Positions 18,191 through 25,686 of a stretch of 64,000 nucleotides of DNA are shown here, in pieces. The stretch is from JACDAE01 sp963717195 (GTDB lineage: Bacteria; Chloroflexota; Ktedonobacteria; Ktedonobacterales; Ktedonobacteraceae). Each line of letters opens with the position of its first letter. The stretch's first letter is position 1. The notes beneath the pieces are model-generated. The model was not told the origin of the DNA and did no database searches. It worked only from the letters and a program-made list of their open reading frames with translations. A program made the position numbers and the translations under genes. Location: contig CAVQVR010000021.1 in NCBI GenBank assembly GCA_963717195.1, positions 558,001 to 622,000 on the forward strand. Direction: 5' to 3'.

Positions 18191-18496
18191 ACACTTCACT
18201 CCTACACATACTAAGCGATACAATCAACAATTTGGAGAGTCACCTTAGTTTACAATACGTGGTAGCTCTCTACTTCGTTTCGCCTTGACGGCCGTTTCTC
18301 ATTAATTTGTGCTTAGGATTTACATACAATACTCTATCTATTCTAAGTAATGATGAACATGAGGGTTTTTCAGCCTGGGACAGTCTAGAAATTTTTAGTT
18401 GGAAGCGCTATCAAGGGATATAGCAACCTCTTAATAAAATTTCTTCCTAATAGGGATTGACATCACAATGGCCTTCTGTTATCATTCATGATGAAC
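18191..18496. other. gene-free AT-rich region upstream of tRNA-Thr
   Basis: No open frame with coding character was seen. It presumably holds the promoters of the leftward receiver gene and the rightward tRNA. A TTGACA at about 18457 is too far from an obvious -10 to call with confidence. Confidence 0.3.
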
Positions 18497-18517
18497 AGCA
18501 GCGGTTTTGTAAACCGC
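18497..18517 (+). repeat. 21-bp exact copy of the tRNA-Thr anticodon arm
   Basis: The 21 bases at 18497-18517 are identical to 18571-18591 inside the tRNA gene, which is the anticodon stem-loop with its leading bases. The start-to-start distance is 74 bases. The core GCGGTTTTGTAAACCGC is itself a perfect 7-bp stem. It could be a recombination or integration scar, or the last remnant of a duplicated tRNA. Confidence 0.75.
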
Positions 18518-18549
18518 AGTTATAAGTTCAGTATAAATCTGCTCTGTAA

Positions 18550-18621
18550 GCCGATGTAGCTCAGTGGTAGAGCAGCGGTTTTGTAAACCGCTGGTCAGGA
18601 GTTTGAGTCTCCTCATCGGCT
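18550..18621 (+). tRNA. tRNA-Thr (anticodon TGT)
   Basis: A full cloverleaf: acceptor GCCGATG/CATCGGC with discriminator T, D-arm GCTC/GAGC, anticodon stem GCGGT/ACCGC with loop TTTGTAA, and T-arm containing GTTTGAGTCTC. The loop gives anticodon TGT, reading ACA and other ACN codons. CCA is not encoded. A terminator follows immediately. Confidence 0.95.
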
Positions 18622-18628
18622 CCCTGTG

Positions 18629-18657
18629 AACCCGCTCCACAAGCGGGTTTATTTTTT
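18629..18657 (+). terminator. intrinsic terminator of tRNA-Thr
   Basis: Stem AACCCGCT (18629-18636) with AGCGGGTT (18642-18649), a 5-base loop, then TATTTTTT. It ends the single-tRNA transcript. Confidence 0.85.
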
Positions 18658-18982
18658 GAAGGTGCGTCCACGACATTGCTGCTTAACCTTTTGACATCTA
18701 ATCTCTTACTGACGCATTGCACGTTGGCGCATTTTGACACGACATATACGAATGAGTTGGACGGGCACAAATAAACACCGTGGTCTGCTGAAACTCTCTC
18801 GTTTCATGGGTCATGCTAAAACCTTTTACACGCGTACACGGCTTGACGAAGCCAGGAAGTTACAACCATATAGGAGTAAGATCGTTCATTGTCAACGCCC
18901 CGCTGATGTAGAGGCTTTTTCTTTACGAATAATGAATTGAGCAGTCCCTAAAGTTCCGTCGATTGTTGATTAAGGAAAGAAC
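18658..18982. other. no supported gene
   Basis: A 68-codon plus-strand open frame (18734-18940) lacks a ribosome binding site and family features, so it is not called. With the following 1.2 kb this looks like eroded DNA beside a tRNA gene. Confidence 0.3.
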
Positions 18983-19147
18983 ATGGAGATAGACCAGGTA
19001 ACTACCAATGTGAGTTGGATGCATCTTGCGATACTGCTCTGGTTAGGCCAAATTTACGAGTAGTTCTCAAAAGCATACGAAATTCTTGAAGAGGCTCATC
19101 GACTCCTTCGTCCATTCCAAAGGTTCTGGCTTCATTTGCGTGGATAG
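18983..19147 (+). pseudogene. small gene remnant interrupted by an amber codon
   Basis: An AAGGA box precedes an ATG at 18983. The frame runs 26 codons to TAG (19061-19063) and then stays open in the same frame for 27 more codons to another TAG. The second half, with AYEILEEAHRLLRPF, has helical coding character. Best read as one small helical protein of about 54 residues broken by a nonsense mutation. Family not recognised. Confidence 0.35.
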
Positions 19148-19174
19148 TCCCATTTAAAGAAAAGAGAAACTGAA

Positions 19175-19459
19175 ATGATCATCAAGATGCAACCAAAAGA
19201 ATTCGAGAGAAAACCGCTTATCAGCGAAAGCGATCCTCAAGGTGACTCTGAAGTGTATATGGGCCGAGTAATAATTGAGTTCTGGTGCAAGGAATCCAAG
19301 GCAAGCAAGGAACCAGCCTTTGCGTGGTCCGTTGACGATCCAGAGAAACCAGATGAGGAATGGCTCGAATACCTTCTCAGAGCCCTTAAAGGAGCAACAA
19401 GACATATCGAAGATGTGTATCGTTTTCAGATATCAGGTTCGACTTCATCTGACGAATGA
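19175..19459 (+). CDS. hypothetical acidic protein
   Basis: 94 residues, rich in Glu, Asp, Lys and Ser, with no membrane segment or signal peptide. The middle (VIIEFWCKES, FAWSVDDPEKP) suggests a small beta-rich domain, followed by a helix EEWLEYLLRALKGATRHIED. No family recognised. A purine-rich AAGAGAAACTGAA precedes the ATG. It sits in the debris zone after tRNA-Thr and converges on the DUF4180 gene. Confidence 0.45.
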   Translation: MIIKMQPKEFERKPLISESDPQGDSEVYMGRVIIEFWCKESKASKEPAFAWSVDDPEKPDEEWLEYLLRALKGATRHIEDVYRFQISGSTSSDE

Positions 19460-19504
19460 ACACCTTCAATTCACATCTCGTTTCCAGAATGTCATTGGGC
19501 TCTA

Positions 19505-19879
19505 TTATTGACTGTGCTTCAGCCGTTCCTCCAGTTCTTGAAGGTTTGTGATAAACCACACGTCATTGCCACGGTTCGCTTCGTAGACAAAGTCTCTGAA
19601 TGCACCGCTCTGAGCCACGTATCGAGAGATATTACCAAGGATCACGACGTGCCGTCTATAGGTTACGAATTTCTGAATGATTTGTCCTGCTAGACCTGTT
19701 TTCAAGTGGAAGAAATTCTCGTCAAGCCGTTCCATTGGGATAAGAACCAACTCAATGCCCTGTTGCATCGCCTCGCCAATCAGATCCAGGGCATCGCGTT
19801 CGCTGGTCAGTAGGTTCCCATGTGAGGCACAGATGAGAACCTGTCTATTATGAAGGTTATACACGTATGTATCAGACAT
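19505..19879 (-). CDS. DUF4180 domain protein
   Basis: 124 residues, full family length. It matches the DUF4180 pattern: an early LICASHGNLLTSERDALDLI, then ELVLIPMERLDENFF, a conserved LAGQIIQKFVTYR, and a C-terminal FRDFVYEANRGNDVWF. The fold is STAS-like, and proteins of this type are often linked to stress or small regulators, but no biochemical role is established. The ribosome binding site is weak. Downstream of a degraded sirtuin gene on the same strand. Confidence 0.75.
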   Translation of the reverse strand: MSDTYVYNLHNRQVLICASHGNLLTSERDALDLIGEAMQQGIELVLIPMERLDENFFHLKTGLAGQIIQKFVTYRRHVVILGNISRYVAQSGAFRDFVYEANRGNDVWFITNLQELEERLKHSQ

Positions 19880-19927
19880 CGCATCTTCTTCTAGAAATCA
19901 CCCTCTAAAAACACTCGCTCATTCTTA

Positions 19928-20190
19928 TCAGAACGAACCTGGCCACGTCTCTTGCACCACCAGTAGTAATATTGTGCCAGTAGATCCTTGCAGAAAATCT
20001 ACCTTTTCACTCAGCAGCGGCGTCTCCTCAGGATTGACGAGCGCCACACGCGTCCCCGACGTAGTGCGACAAGAGGCAGCAACGCAGCGGGTTCGACGAC
20101 ACCAGACGTGCCAGTGGAGAGAAAGACATCACAGGCAAGCGCCGCCAGGGCCGCTTCATTGCAAGCCTGATCGGGCAAGGGTGCCTTTAC
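19928..20190 (-). pseudogene. C-terminal fragment of a SIR2-type NAD-dependent deacetylase, frameshifted
   Basis: Reading leftward from 20190, one frame encodes LPDQACNEAALAALACDVF then LSTGTSGVVEPAALLPLVA. This is the conserved sirtuin region that binds NAD (GTS) and follows the zinc site. Near 20050-20057 the frame breaks; the +1-shifted frame continues RVALVNPEETPLLSEKVDF and GSTGTILL before a TGA at 19928-19930. The catalytic His and zinc Cys residues would lie upstream and are absent. It is a dead gene: N-terminus lost and at least one indel. Confidence 0.75.
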
Positions 20191-20351
20191 AATAGATTAT
20201 TTATGAGATAATCATTATGATACTTTCTTCAATACTGAAAGATGTAATTACGTCCGCTTGCTATGGTACGATGCTTATCATATGCATTTTTCGTTCTCTC
20301 GACATGCAGAAAAGGGTTGCTGCAGTGCTCCAGCAGAAAGGATTTTCCTCC

Positions 20352-20774
20352 ATGTCACTAGAAGATAACAAGGCTCTTGCTCAACGCTGGCTTGATGAGG
20401 TTTGGAATAAGGGTGACTTGAGCTTGATAGACGAACTGATCGCTCCCAATTATGTCCTGCATGACCCGGTGCGGCCTGGATTGGAAGGGCGTACAGGCAT
20501 CAAGGAAAGCATCGCTCTGTTTCGTAGGGCTTTTCCGGACCTCTCTTTCACGATTGAAGATCAGGTTGCCGAAAGAGAGACGGTTGTTACCCGCTATACA
20601 ATACAAGGAACCCACCTTGGTCCTCTGCTGGGCATTCCTGCAACTGGTAAACATGGCACCATTACAGGCATTGATATTTACCGCATCACGAATGGACAGA
20701 TCGAAGAGGCATGGAGCAACTGGGATACTCTCGGTCTCCTGCAAAGGATAGGTGCAATTCCGCCTTTAGGATAG
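20352..20774 (+). CDS. SnoaL-like / ester cyclase family protein
   Basis: 140 residues with the start at 20352. The opening EDNKALAQRWLDEVWNKGD, then LIAPNYVLHDPV, FPDLSFTIED and IYRITNGQIEEAWSNWD, are the usual blocks of SnoaL-like polyketide-cyclase / NTF2-fold proteins. Members are small alpha+beta barrels acting as cyclases, isomerases or of unknown role. The frame is open for 45 codons upstream, but the family always starts near MSxEDN, and GAAAGGA lies 12 bases before this ATG. Confidence 0.8.
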   Translation: MSLEDNKALAQRWLDEVWNKGDLSLIDELIAPNYVLHDPVRPGLEGRTGIKESIALFRRAFPDLSFTIEDQVAERETVVTRYTIQGTHLGPLLGIPATGKHGTITGIDIYRITNGQIEEAWSNWDTLGLLQRIGAIPPLG

Positions 20775-21033
20775 AGCTGCCAGGGATTTCTAGAGGATTA
20801 TACCACGCCGCCAGAAATGTGTTACTCTGGGATAACGCTCCTTCTTGGATCATGGGCGGATAGACGGTGCTTATATGTTAAAGTAAACCGCTATAGCGCT
20901 GTTCGTGGTATGGTGATCGAACGTCGAGAAAAGGTCAAACGTCTTCAGAAGAGGCGTGAAGCACGAAGATATCGAGCATATCAAAAAAGGACAGGGTGCG
21001 CATAGCTGTTCCATCAAAAGGAGGAAAGATCGC

Positions 21034-21966
21034 ATGGCGACCTATCGTATCGAACCGACACGAGAGACCCTGCATGGCTCTTTTTCTCGTGAATATCCGC
21101 CAATACTCACCATTGACTCTGGCGATACCGTCCTTTTCCGCACCCTGAATTCCGGCTGGGTCCTTGAACCTCCATCATTTCAACAGGGAAAGGTGAAGTC
21201 ATTCGAGCCACGTCTGAAAGGGCGCGATGATGGTCATGCGCTCTGCGGACCAATTGCCATTCGTGGAGCTCAGCCAGGAATGACCCTTGAGATACGTATT
21301 AATGAGGTGCTCCCGGGGAAGTGGGGCTGGACAGGTGGCGGAGGAAGGGACACTGAGATCAATAAGCGACTTGGTCTGGTAGAGCAAGAGGTCGAACTCA
21401 TTTGGAACCTTGATGCAGACACGATGACCGGGAAAGATCAATACGGTCATACACTTACATTACGCCCTTTCATGGGAGTTATGGGATTGCCGCCCGCTGA
21501 GCCTGGTGTTCATTCCACCATTCCCCCACGCTTTTGTGGAGGCAATATCGATTGCAAAGAACTGGTAGCAGGCAGTACCCTCTTTCTCCCGATCACCGTC
21601 CCTCTCGCGTTCTTCTCTGTGGGTGATGGGCATGCCATACAGGGAGACGGTGAAGTCTCTGGAGTGGCTATCGAGTGCCCTATGGAGCGGGTTGACCTGA
21701 CCTTTCATCTCCGCAACGATATGCATCTGACCACCCCACGAGCTCATACCTCAAGCGCGTGGATTACCCTTGGTTTCCATGAAAATCTGCATGAGGCATC
21801 GATTATTGCTTTAGATGCGATGCTTGACCTGATGGGGGAACAGTACCAATTACCACGAACGCAAGCACTCGCCTTAGCTAGTCTTATCGTGGATTTACGG
21901 GTGACGCAAATGGTGAATGGCGTGCTTGGTGTCCATGCTGTTTTGCTCCATGATGCGCTAAAATAA
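21034..21966 (+). CDS. acetamidase/formamidase family hydrolase
   Basis: About 310 residues. Family blocks: TIDSGDTVLFRTLNSG, GPIAIRGAQPGMTLEI, GVMGLPPAEPGVHSTIPP, GGNIDCKELVAGSTLFLPI and GDGHAIQGDGEVSGVAIE. These carry the metal ligands of FmdA/AmdA-type amidases, which convert formamide or acetamide to ammonia plus the acid. The specificity may be wider. The start is fixed by a strong AAAGGAGG box ten bases upstream. It follows the SnoaL-like gene by ~260 bases on the same strand; an operon is possible. Confidence 0.87.
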   Translation: MATYRIEPTRETLHGSFSREYPPILTIDSGDTVLFRTLNSGWVLEPPSFQQGKVKSFEPRLKGRDDGHALCGPIAIRGAQPGMTLEIRINEVLPGKWGWTGGGGRDTEINKRLGLVEQEVELIWNLDADTMTGKDQYGHTLTLRPFMGVMGLPPAEPGVHSTIPPRFCGGNIDCKELVAGSTLFLPITVPLAFFSVGDGHAIQGDGEVSGVAIECPMERVDLTFHLRNDMHLTTPRAHTSSAWITLGFHENLHEASIIALDAMLDLMGEQYQLPRTQALALASLIVDLRVTQMVNGVLGVHAVLLHDALK

Positions 21967-22115
21967 GGAAAATAGTCTTCATCAAGAAAGAGAGCATCTG
22001 CATGACCATTTTCTTTTACAGCTCTCATGAAGAACCATATGGATATCTCTTCGACGATCCGTATATCTCTCTCGCAATCTTCTAATCATGCTTCATTCTG
22101 TGTGAATGATTGAGC

Positions 22116-22150
22116 GTTGCCAGCACGTCCGATAGCGGTGTGCTGGCAAC
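22116..22150. terminator. hairpin between convergent genes
   Basis: GTTGCCAGCAC (22116-22126) pairs perfectly with 22140-22150 around a 13-base loop. It sits between the convergent acetamidase and secreted-repeat genes, so it may serve both, although neither side has a long T-run. Confidence 0.55.
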
Positions 22151-22186
22151 CGAGTACTCTGGCACAGAGGGAGGAGATCTCGCCCC

Positions 22187-22984
22187 CTAAAGTGCGACGA
22201 TACGAACGATGGCCTGACTATTATCATACGCGACCCGTGAGCGCTCACCAGGAGTCACACAAACATAATCGCCGCCGAATGCCTCGCGCCAGACATACCC
22301 GTAAACACAGGATTGAGGACCATAGGCACCGGAAGGATCAATGCGTGACGCGGCCTGACTATTATCATAGGCGGCTTGTGAACGCTGACCAGGAGTCACA
22401 CACACATGGTCAAACGAAGTAGCCTCGCGCCAGACATAGCCATTCTGGCAGTACGAGTTGGCAGCCGTCGTAAAGTGCAGCGTGGGCGACCACGCACTAC
22501 AGAATGTCCACCACAAATACCGGGAGCAGGATTGAACCTGGAAGGTGTATTGCTGGTCCGCCTGCACAGAGAAGGCGATTTCCATATGATCACCAAAGTT
22601 AAACACATTGGAGGCTGGAGTCGTCGTGATCCCATTGGCCGTGGCCTTCACATTATACGAACTTGCCCCTACGTTGCCAACGCTCAAGGCAACCCCGCCA
22701 CCTGAACAATTCCACGCGCCGATCGCTGGCGCATTCGATCCTGTAAAACGAAACATCCCCATTGGTTGGGGAGTGACTGGATTATCGGTCTGTGTTGTCG
22801 TATACGCATTGGCATCATAAGAAATTCCCGTATTCTGGGCATAGCTCGGGGGGCAGGGGGAACCAGAGAGCGATTTAGTGGGAGTGAGTGTTGCCGCATA
22901 GCTCTTGGGAATTGTGCCGAACGCTAGCAAAAGGGCGGTCAGACAGAATGAGAAGAACAATGTGCGTTTGAAATGTTTTTTCAT
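22187..22984 (-). CDS. secreted protein with two tandem Cys-containing C-terminal repeats
   Basis: 265 residues. A signal peptide (MKKHFKR, hydrophobic core, cleavage after SYA) precedes a beta-rich middle region of about 140 residues. The C-terminus carries two ~45-residue copies of a motif reading C..GYVWREA, then D.VCVTPG.RS..AYDNSQA. Each copy has two Cys that could pair. The repeat is found in actinobacterial and ktedonobacterial secreted proteins as far as I recall, without known function. AAAGGA lies about 11 bases before the ATG. Confidence 0.7.
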   Translation of the reverse strand: MKKHFKRTLFFSFCLTALLLAFGTIPKSYAATLTPTKSLSGSPCPPSYAQNTGISYDANAYTTTQTDNPVTPQPMGMFRFTGSNAPAIGAWNCSGGGVALSVGNVGASSYNVKATANGITTTPASNVFNFGDHMEIAFSVQADQQYTFQVQSCSRYLWWTFCSAWSPTLHFTTAANSYCQNGYVWREATSFDHVCVTPGQRSQAAYDNSQAASRIDPSGAYGPQSCVYGYVWREAFGGDYVCVTPGERSRVAYDNSQAIVRIVAL

Positions 22985-23163
22985 GATTGAATAATCCTTT
23001 CAATGAATCTTTTGCAAAAAGTTGGGGCGTATTTTTTCGCTTGTTTTGAGTATAGCCGCCTGCCTGCCCTATTTAAAGGAAGAATTGCATCTTGCGGAAG
23101 TGAATAAGCTCACATTCAGAAATGTTTGACGATGATTTCTGGGAGAATAGCAGTGCTCTCCCC

Positions 23164-23192
23164 TTGACAACGTGCTTCTTTCTCATTACAAT
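23164..23192 (+). promoter_or_regulatory. promoter of the SRPBCC-ArsR operon
   Basis: TTGACA (23164-23169), a 17-base spacer and TACAAT (23187-23192). The predicted transcription start falls at about 23199-23200, directly in front of the palindrome at 23206, so a repressor bound there would block the start site. Confidence 0.75.
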
Positions 23193-23205
23193 AAGCGTAC
23201 GATAC

Positions 23206-23220
23206 GCAACCAAAGGTTGC
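23206..23220. promoter_or_regulatory. ArsR-type operator candidate, copy 1
   Basis: The palindrome GCAACCAAAGGTTGC, 6-bp arms and a 3-base centre, lies 13 bases past the -10 box. Its exact reverse complement forms the core of the site at 24331-24357. Autorepression by the ArsR-like protein of this operon is the simplest reading. Confidence 0.65.
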
Positions 23221-23278
23221 ACATATGGACTCTCCTCTGGAAGAGGGAGTTGCGTTACAGAATGTTAGGAGTGTTTCT

Positions 23279-23725
23279 ATGACCGATACGATTGAGCGAG
23301 AAATCAGCATTCAGGCACCGATCACAACCGTATGGGAAGTCATCACCAAGCCTGAATACATCAGCCAGTGGTTTGGGAGTCAGGTAGAAATAGACGTGCG
23401 ACCAGGAGGAAAAGGCAAACTGATCTGGGGCGAGGACTTTGAAGCCCCCCTGGACATTGTAGAGGTAGAGAAGCCGCATCTATTCTCCTTTCTATGGGTC
23501 GCACCCGATGAGCAAACCAAACCGACCCAGCAGCAAACCCTGGTTGCGTTCAGGCTGACAGAGGATGGTGCGCAGACCAAGCTCTCCTTCACAGAAAGCG
23601 GTTTCGAGAAACTTGAGATTACGGCAGCACAGAAGGCCACTCTGATTGCCAACCATACCCCTGGCTGGGCTGACTTTCTGTCCAAGCTGCAGCGTTGTGC
23701 CCAGAACATCCCATCAGAGGCGTAG
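23279..23725 (+). CDS. SRPBCC/AHSA1-family protein
   Basis: 148 residues with the start at 23279. It is a START-like fold protein: IEREISIQAPITTVWEVIT, YISQWFG, GKLIWGEDFEAPLDIVEVE, and a C-terminal helix ending in HTPGWADFLSKL. Genes of this type are very often paired with a small ArsR-family regulator, as here, and probably bind hydrophobic ligands. AGGAG is nine bases before the ATG; an in-frame ATG 54 bases upstream lies within the operator region and is unlikely. The stop codon is two bases from the next start. Confidence 0.85.
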   Translation: MTDTIEREISIQAPITTVWEVITKPEYISQWFGSQVEIDVRPGGKGKLIWGEDFEAPLDIVEVEKPHLFSFLWVAPDEQTKPTQQQTLVAFRLTEDGAQTKLSFTESGFEKLEITAAQKATLIANHTPGWADFLSKLQRCAQNIPSEA

Positions 23726-23727
23726 GT

Positions 23728-24072
23728 ATGTCATCACCTGCACCTTTTAATGAAACGCTCTGGTTTGCCATGGCTGAACCGAGCCGACGGAAGCTCATCG
23801 AGGTGTTGCTTCTCAAAGGTGAAGCGACGGCAAGTAGGCTGGCGGATGACGTGCCGTTTAGCCGCCAGGCGGTGAGAAAACACCTGGCTGTTCTGAAAGA
23901 GGCAGGTCTCGTCAAAGAGCGCAAAACGGGAAAAGAGGTTCGTTTTAGCGTTTCGCCAGAAGGACTCCGTGTTGCAGCTCAGGAACTGTCACGGGCTGCA
24001 ACACTCTGGGATGAACGGCTACAAAAGATCAAACACCTTGCTGAAACGCTTCATCAAGAAGGAAGCGTTTAA
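23728..24072 (+). CDS. ArsR/SmtB-family winged-helix repressor
   Basis: 114 residues. The winged helix is visible: WFAMAEPSRRKLIEVLLLKG, then a helix-turn-helix ATASRLADDVPFSRQAVRKH and recognition LAVLKEAGLVKERKTG, followed by a long C-terminal helix. No metal-binding Cys cluster of the ArsR/CadC type is seen, so the signal is probably not a metal ion. It belongs to the SRPBCC-linked subgroup. The start is two bases after the stop of the SRPBCC gene, with AGAGG upstream. It likely binds the GCAACC(N3)GGTTGC sites at 23206 and 24331. Confidence 0.85.
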   Translation: MSSPAPFNETLWFAMAEPSRRKLIEVLLLKGEATASRLADDVPFSRQAVRKHLAVLKEAGLVKERKTGKEVRFSVSPEGLRVAAQELSRAATLWDERLQKIKHLAETLHQEGSV

Positions 24073-24185
24073 ATACCACGCAAAGGAGACCATTCCATTT
24101 CGGGTGCTCACTGCTGTGTTTCTCACGCATCAGAGCCAGGACTCCGTGTCCATTTCATGCTGGAATGGACGAACATTGCAGAACA

Positions 24186-24229
24186 AAACGGGTGGTTTTC
24201 TCTCGTCTGGAGGGAAAAACCGCCCGTTT
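24186..24229 (+). terminator. hairpin after the ArsR-like gene
   Basis: A 16-bp stem with one mismatch: 24186-24200 (AAACGGGTGGTTTTC) against 24214-24229, with a 13-base loop, 110 bases after the regulator stop codon. The T-run is weak, so termination is plausible but not certain. Confidence 0.4.
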
Positions 24230-24330
24230 CATTGGACAGATTCTGTCTCATGCGCATGCTGGGATGGACATCCTGGCTCTCCTTTCCTCCTTGCTATTTC
24301 CGGTTTTGGGGAGATGAGGAAGAAGAGTAC

Positions 24331-24357
24331 ATATATGCAACCTTTGGTTGCATATAT
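24331..24357. promoter_or_regulatory. ArsR-type operator candidate, copy 2 (perfect 27-bp palindrome)
   Basis: ATATATGCAACC, a 3-base centre TTT and GGTTGCATATAT: perfect 12-bp arms. The core is the same as the site at 23206-23220. It lies 70 bases upstream of the PIG-L deacetylase start, suggesting the upstream ArsR-like repressor also controls that gene. Confidence 0.7.
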
Positions 24358-24427
24358 CGCAGGCAGAGTCTGCAAAAGAAGATCAACAGAGTACTGAAGT
24401 GACCAGCAAGCTTTTGATGGAGAACAT

Positions 24428-25456
24428 ATGAGCAAGTTACAGCAGTTGCCCCGATCTGGGACTCAACTTCAAGAGAGACCTACTCGTTTAGAAGAGCGCG
24501 TTCGGAAGTATGAAGCTTCTCTCCTGTCCGAAATATTCAGAAGGAATGGCAGAGAAGAGAGCGTTCAGGTAGCTACGCCGCCAGGGTATGGATATGAGCG
24601 GGAAACATCCAGGCTTGCTGCCACTGTTGACGCCAGCGGCCCCATTATGCAAATTGCCGCCCACCCGGGAGACGGTCCTGATTTTTTCTATGCCACCTCT
24701 CTAAAAATAGCCTCCAATACGCAGTATCGCAACAGCTATCATGAGGTCGTGTTGACAGATGGAGAAGGTGGAGTCGACGGGTGGCATCCTGAACGAACCA
24801 GGCAGGTAAGAATGAAGGAAGCGTACGCCGGGGCAGAGATCGTGGGAAGCCACCTGCACTTTCTGGGCTACCCGGATGGGGGTCTTTCAACCCTGGCGTT
24901 CAGTGAAAAAACGCAACTGGTGATGCAACTTGCCCAAAAGCTCGGAGCGATCCAGCCAGCTATCCTGGTGGTGCACCCTCCCAAACAGGATCACCCGGAC
25001 CATGCATATAGCTTCCTTCTGGCCATCGCGGCATTGGAGTTCCATGCTCAGGTGGGCGGAAGAGCACCCACGCTTTTAATGCATGACGTGGAGTTCGGTC
25101 TTCAGCAACACAGTCTCTGGACATCTCCCGCGCCAGATCCACTCACTGAGACCTACTCCATGCATGTGCCCGGCCTGCTGGTGGACGTGACGTCAACGCA
25201 CCAGGACGCTCAGCACGCGCTCCAGAAGCACCAGACACAGATGTATGATCCTGTGCTTGGACAGCCAAAATTGTACGTTGATCTCATCGATACATTGGCA
25301 CAAGTTCGGGGGTTGCAGTTTATGGCAGAGGATGCCACCCGGCTACCACGCGGACAGGGCTTCAGTCAGGTGATCATCCCCGGCCTGACCAGCGAGTATA
25401 ACCTTTTACCGCAGCGCCTGCCAGCAGGCAGCCTCTATAAACAGGTCAAATATTGA
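24428..25456 (+). CDS. PIG-L family (LmbE-like) zinc deacetylase
   Basis: 342 residues. The metal site appears as AAHPGDGPDF (family pattern AHPDD, with the usual second Asp position Gly-Asp here) and a later HPDHAYSF. LTDGEGGVDGWHPE and VGSHLHFLGYPDGGL match the family blocks. PIG-L enzymes remove acetyl groups from N-acetylglucosamine-type substrates (mycothiol, GPI, antibiotics). The first 70 residues are a non-conserved basic, Glu/Arg-rich extension. Likely controlled by the ArsR-like regulator through the palindrome upstream. Confidence 0.85.
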   Translation: MSKLQQLPRSGTQLQERPTRLEERVRKYEASLLSEIFRRNGREESVQVATPPGYGYERETSRLAATVDASGPIMQIAAHPGDGPDFFYATSLKIASNTQYRNSYHEVVLTDGEGGVDGWHPERTRQVRMKEAYAGAEIVGSHLHFLGYPDGGLSTLAFSEKTQLVMQLAQKLGAIQPAILVVHPPKQDHPDHAYSFLLAIAALEFHAQVGGRAPTLLMHDVEFGLQQHSLWTSPAPDPLTETYSMHVPGLLVDVTSTHQDAQHALQKHQTQMYDPVLGQPKLYVDLIDTLAQVRGLQFMAEDATRLPRGQGFSQVIIPGLTSEYNLLPQRLPAGSLYKQVKY

Positions 25457-25486
25457 ATCGCCTGTATAAGCAGGGGTTGTACAGGT

Positions 25487-25617
25487 GTAAATCCCAACAT
25501 TGAGCGGGAGGAATCAGACAACTCTTTTGAGTGGACAGTTGGTCTGGAGAAAGACTTCTGAGCATCCAATGGCCCGCAAAGATATGCAAATTCTTCCCGC
25601 TCAATGTTGGGATTTAC
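25487..25617. repeat. 131-bp element with 27-bp terminal inverted repeats
   Basis: 25487-25513 (starting GTAAATCCCAACATTGAGCG) and 25591-25617 are inverted copies with a single mismatch, separated by 77 bases without an open frame. The layout resembles a MITE or a very stable transcribed hairpin. It lies between the convergent PIG-L and J-domain genes. No clear target-site duplication was seen at its edges. Confidence 0.7.
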
Positions 25618-25686
25618 AAACAAAGATATGGCATATTTCTCGTTCAACGCGACGATAAAATGCTGAAGTGACGCATAGCCTCTATC

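Noticed and set aside
19974..20195. Plus-strand 73-codon frame
   Set aside because: Antisense to the sirtuin remnant, which explains the sequence better.
24157..24402. 81-codon frame spanning the second operator
   Set aside because: No ribosome binding site; Trp/Phe-rich noise, and it covers a palindromic regulatory site.
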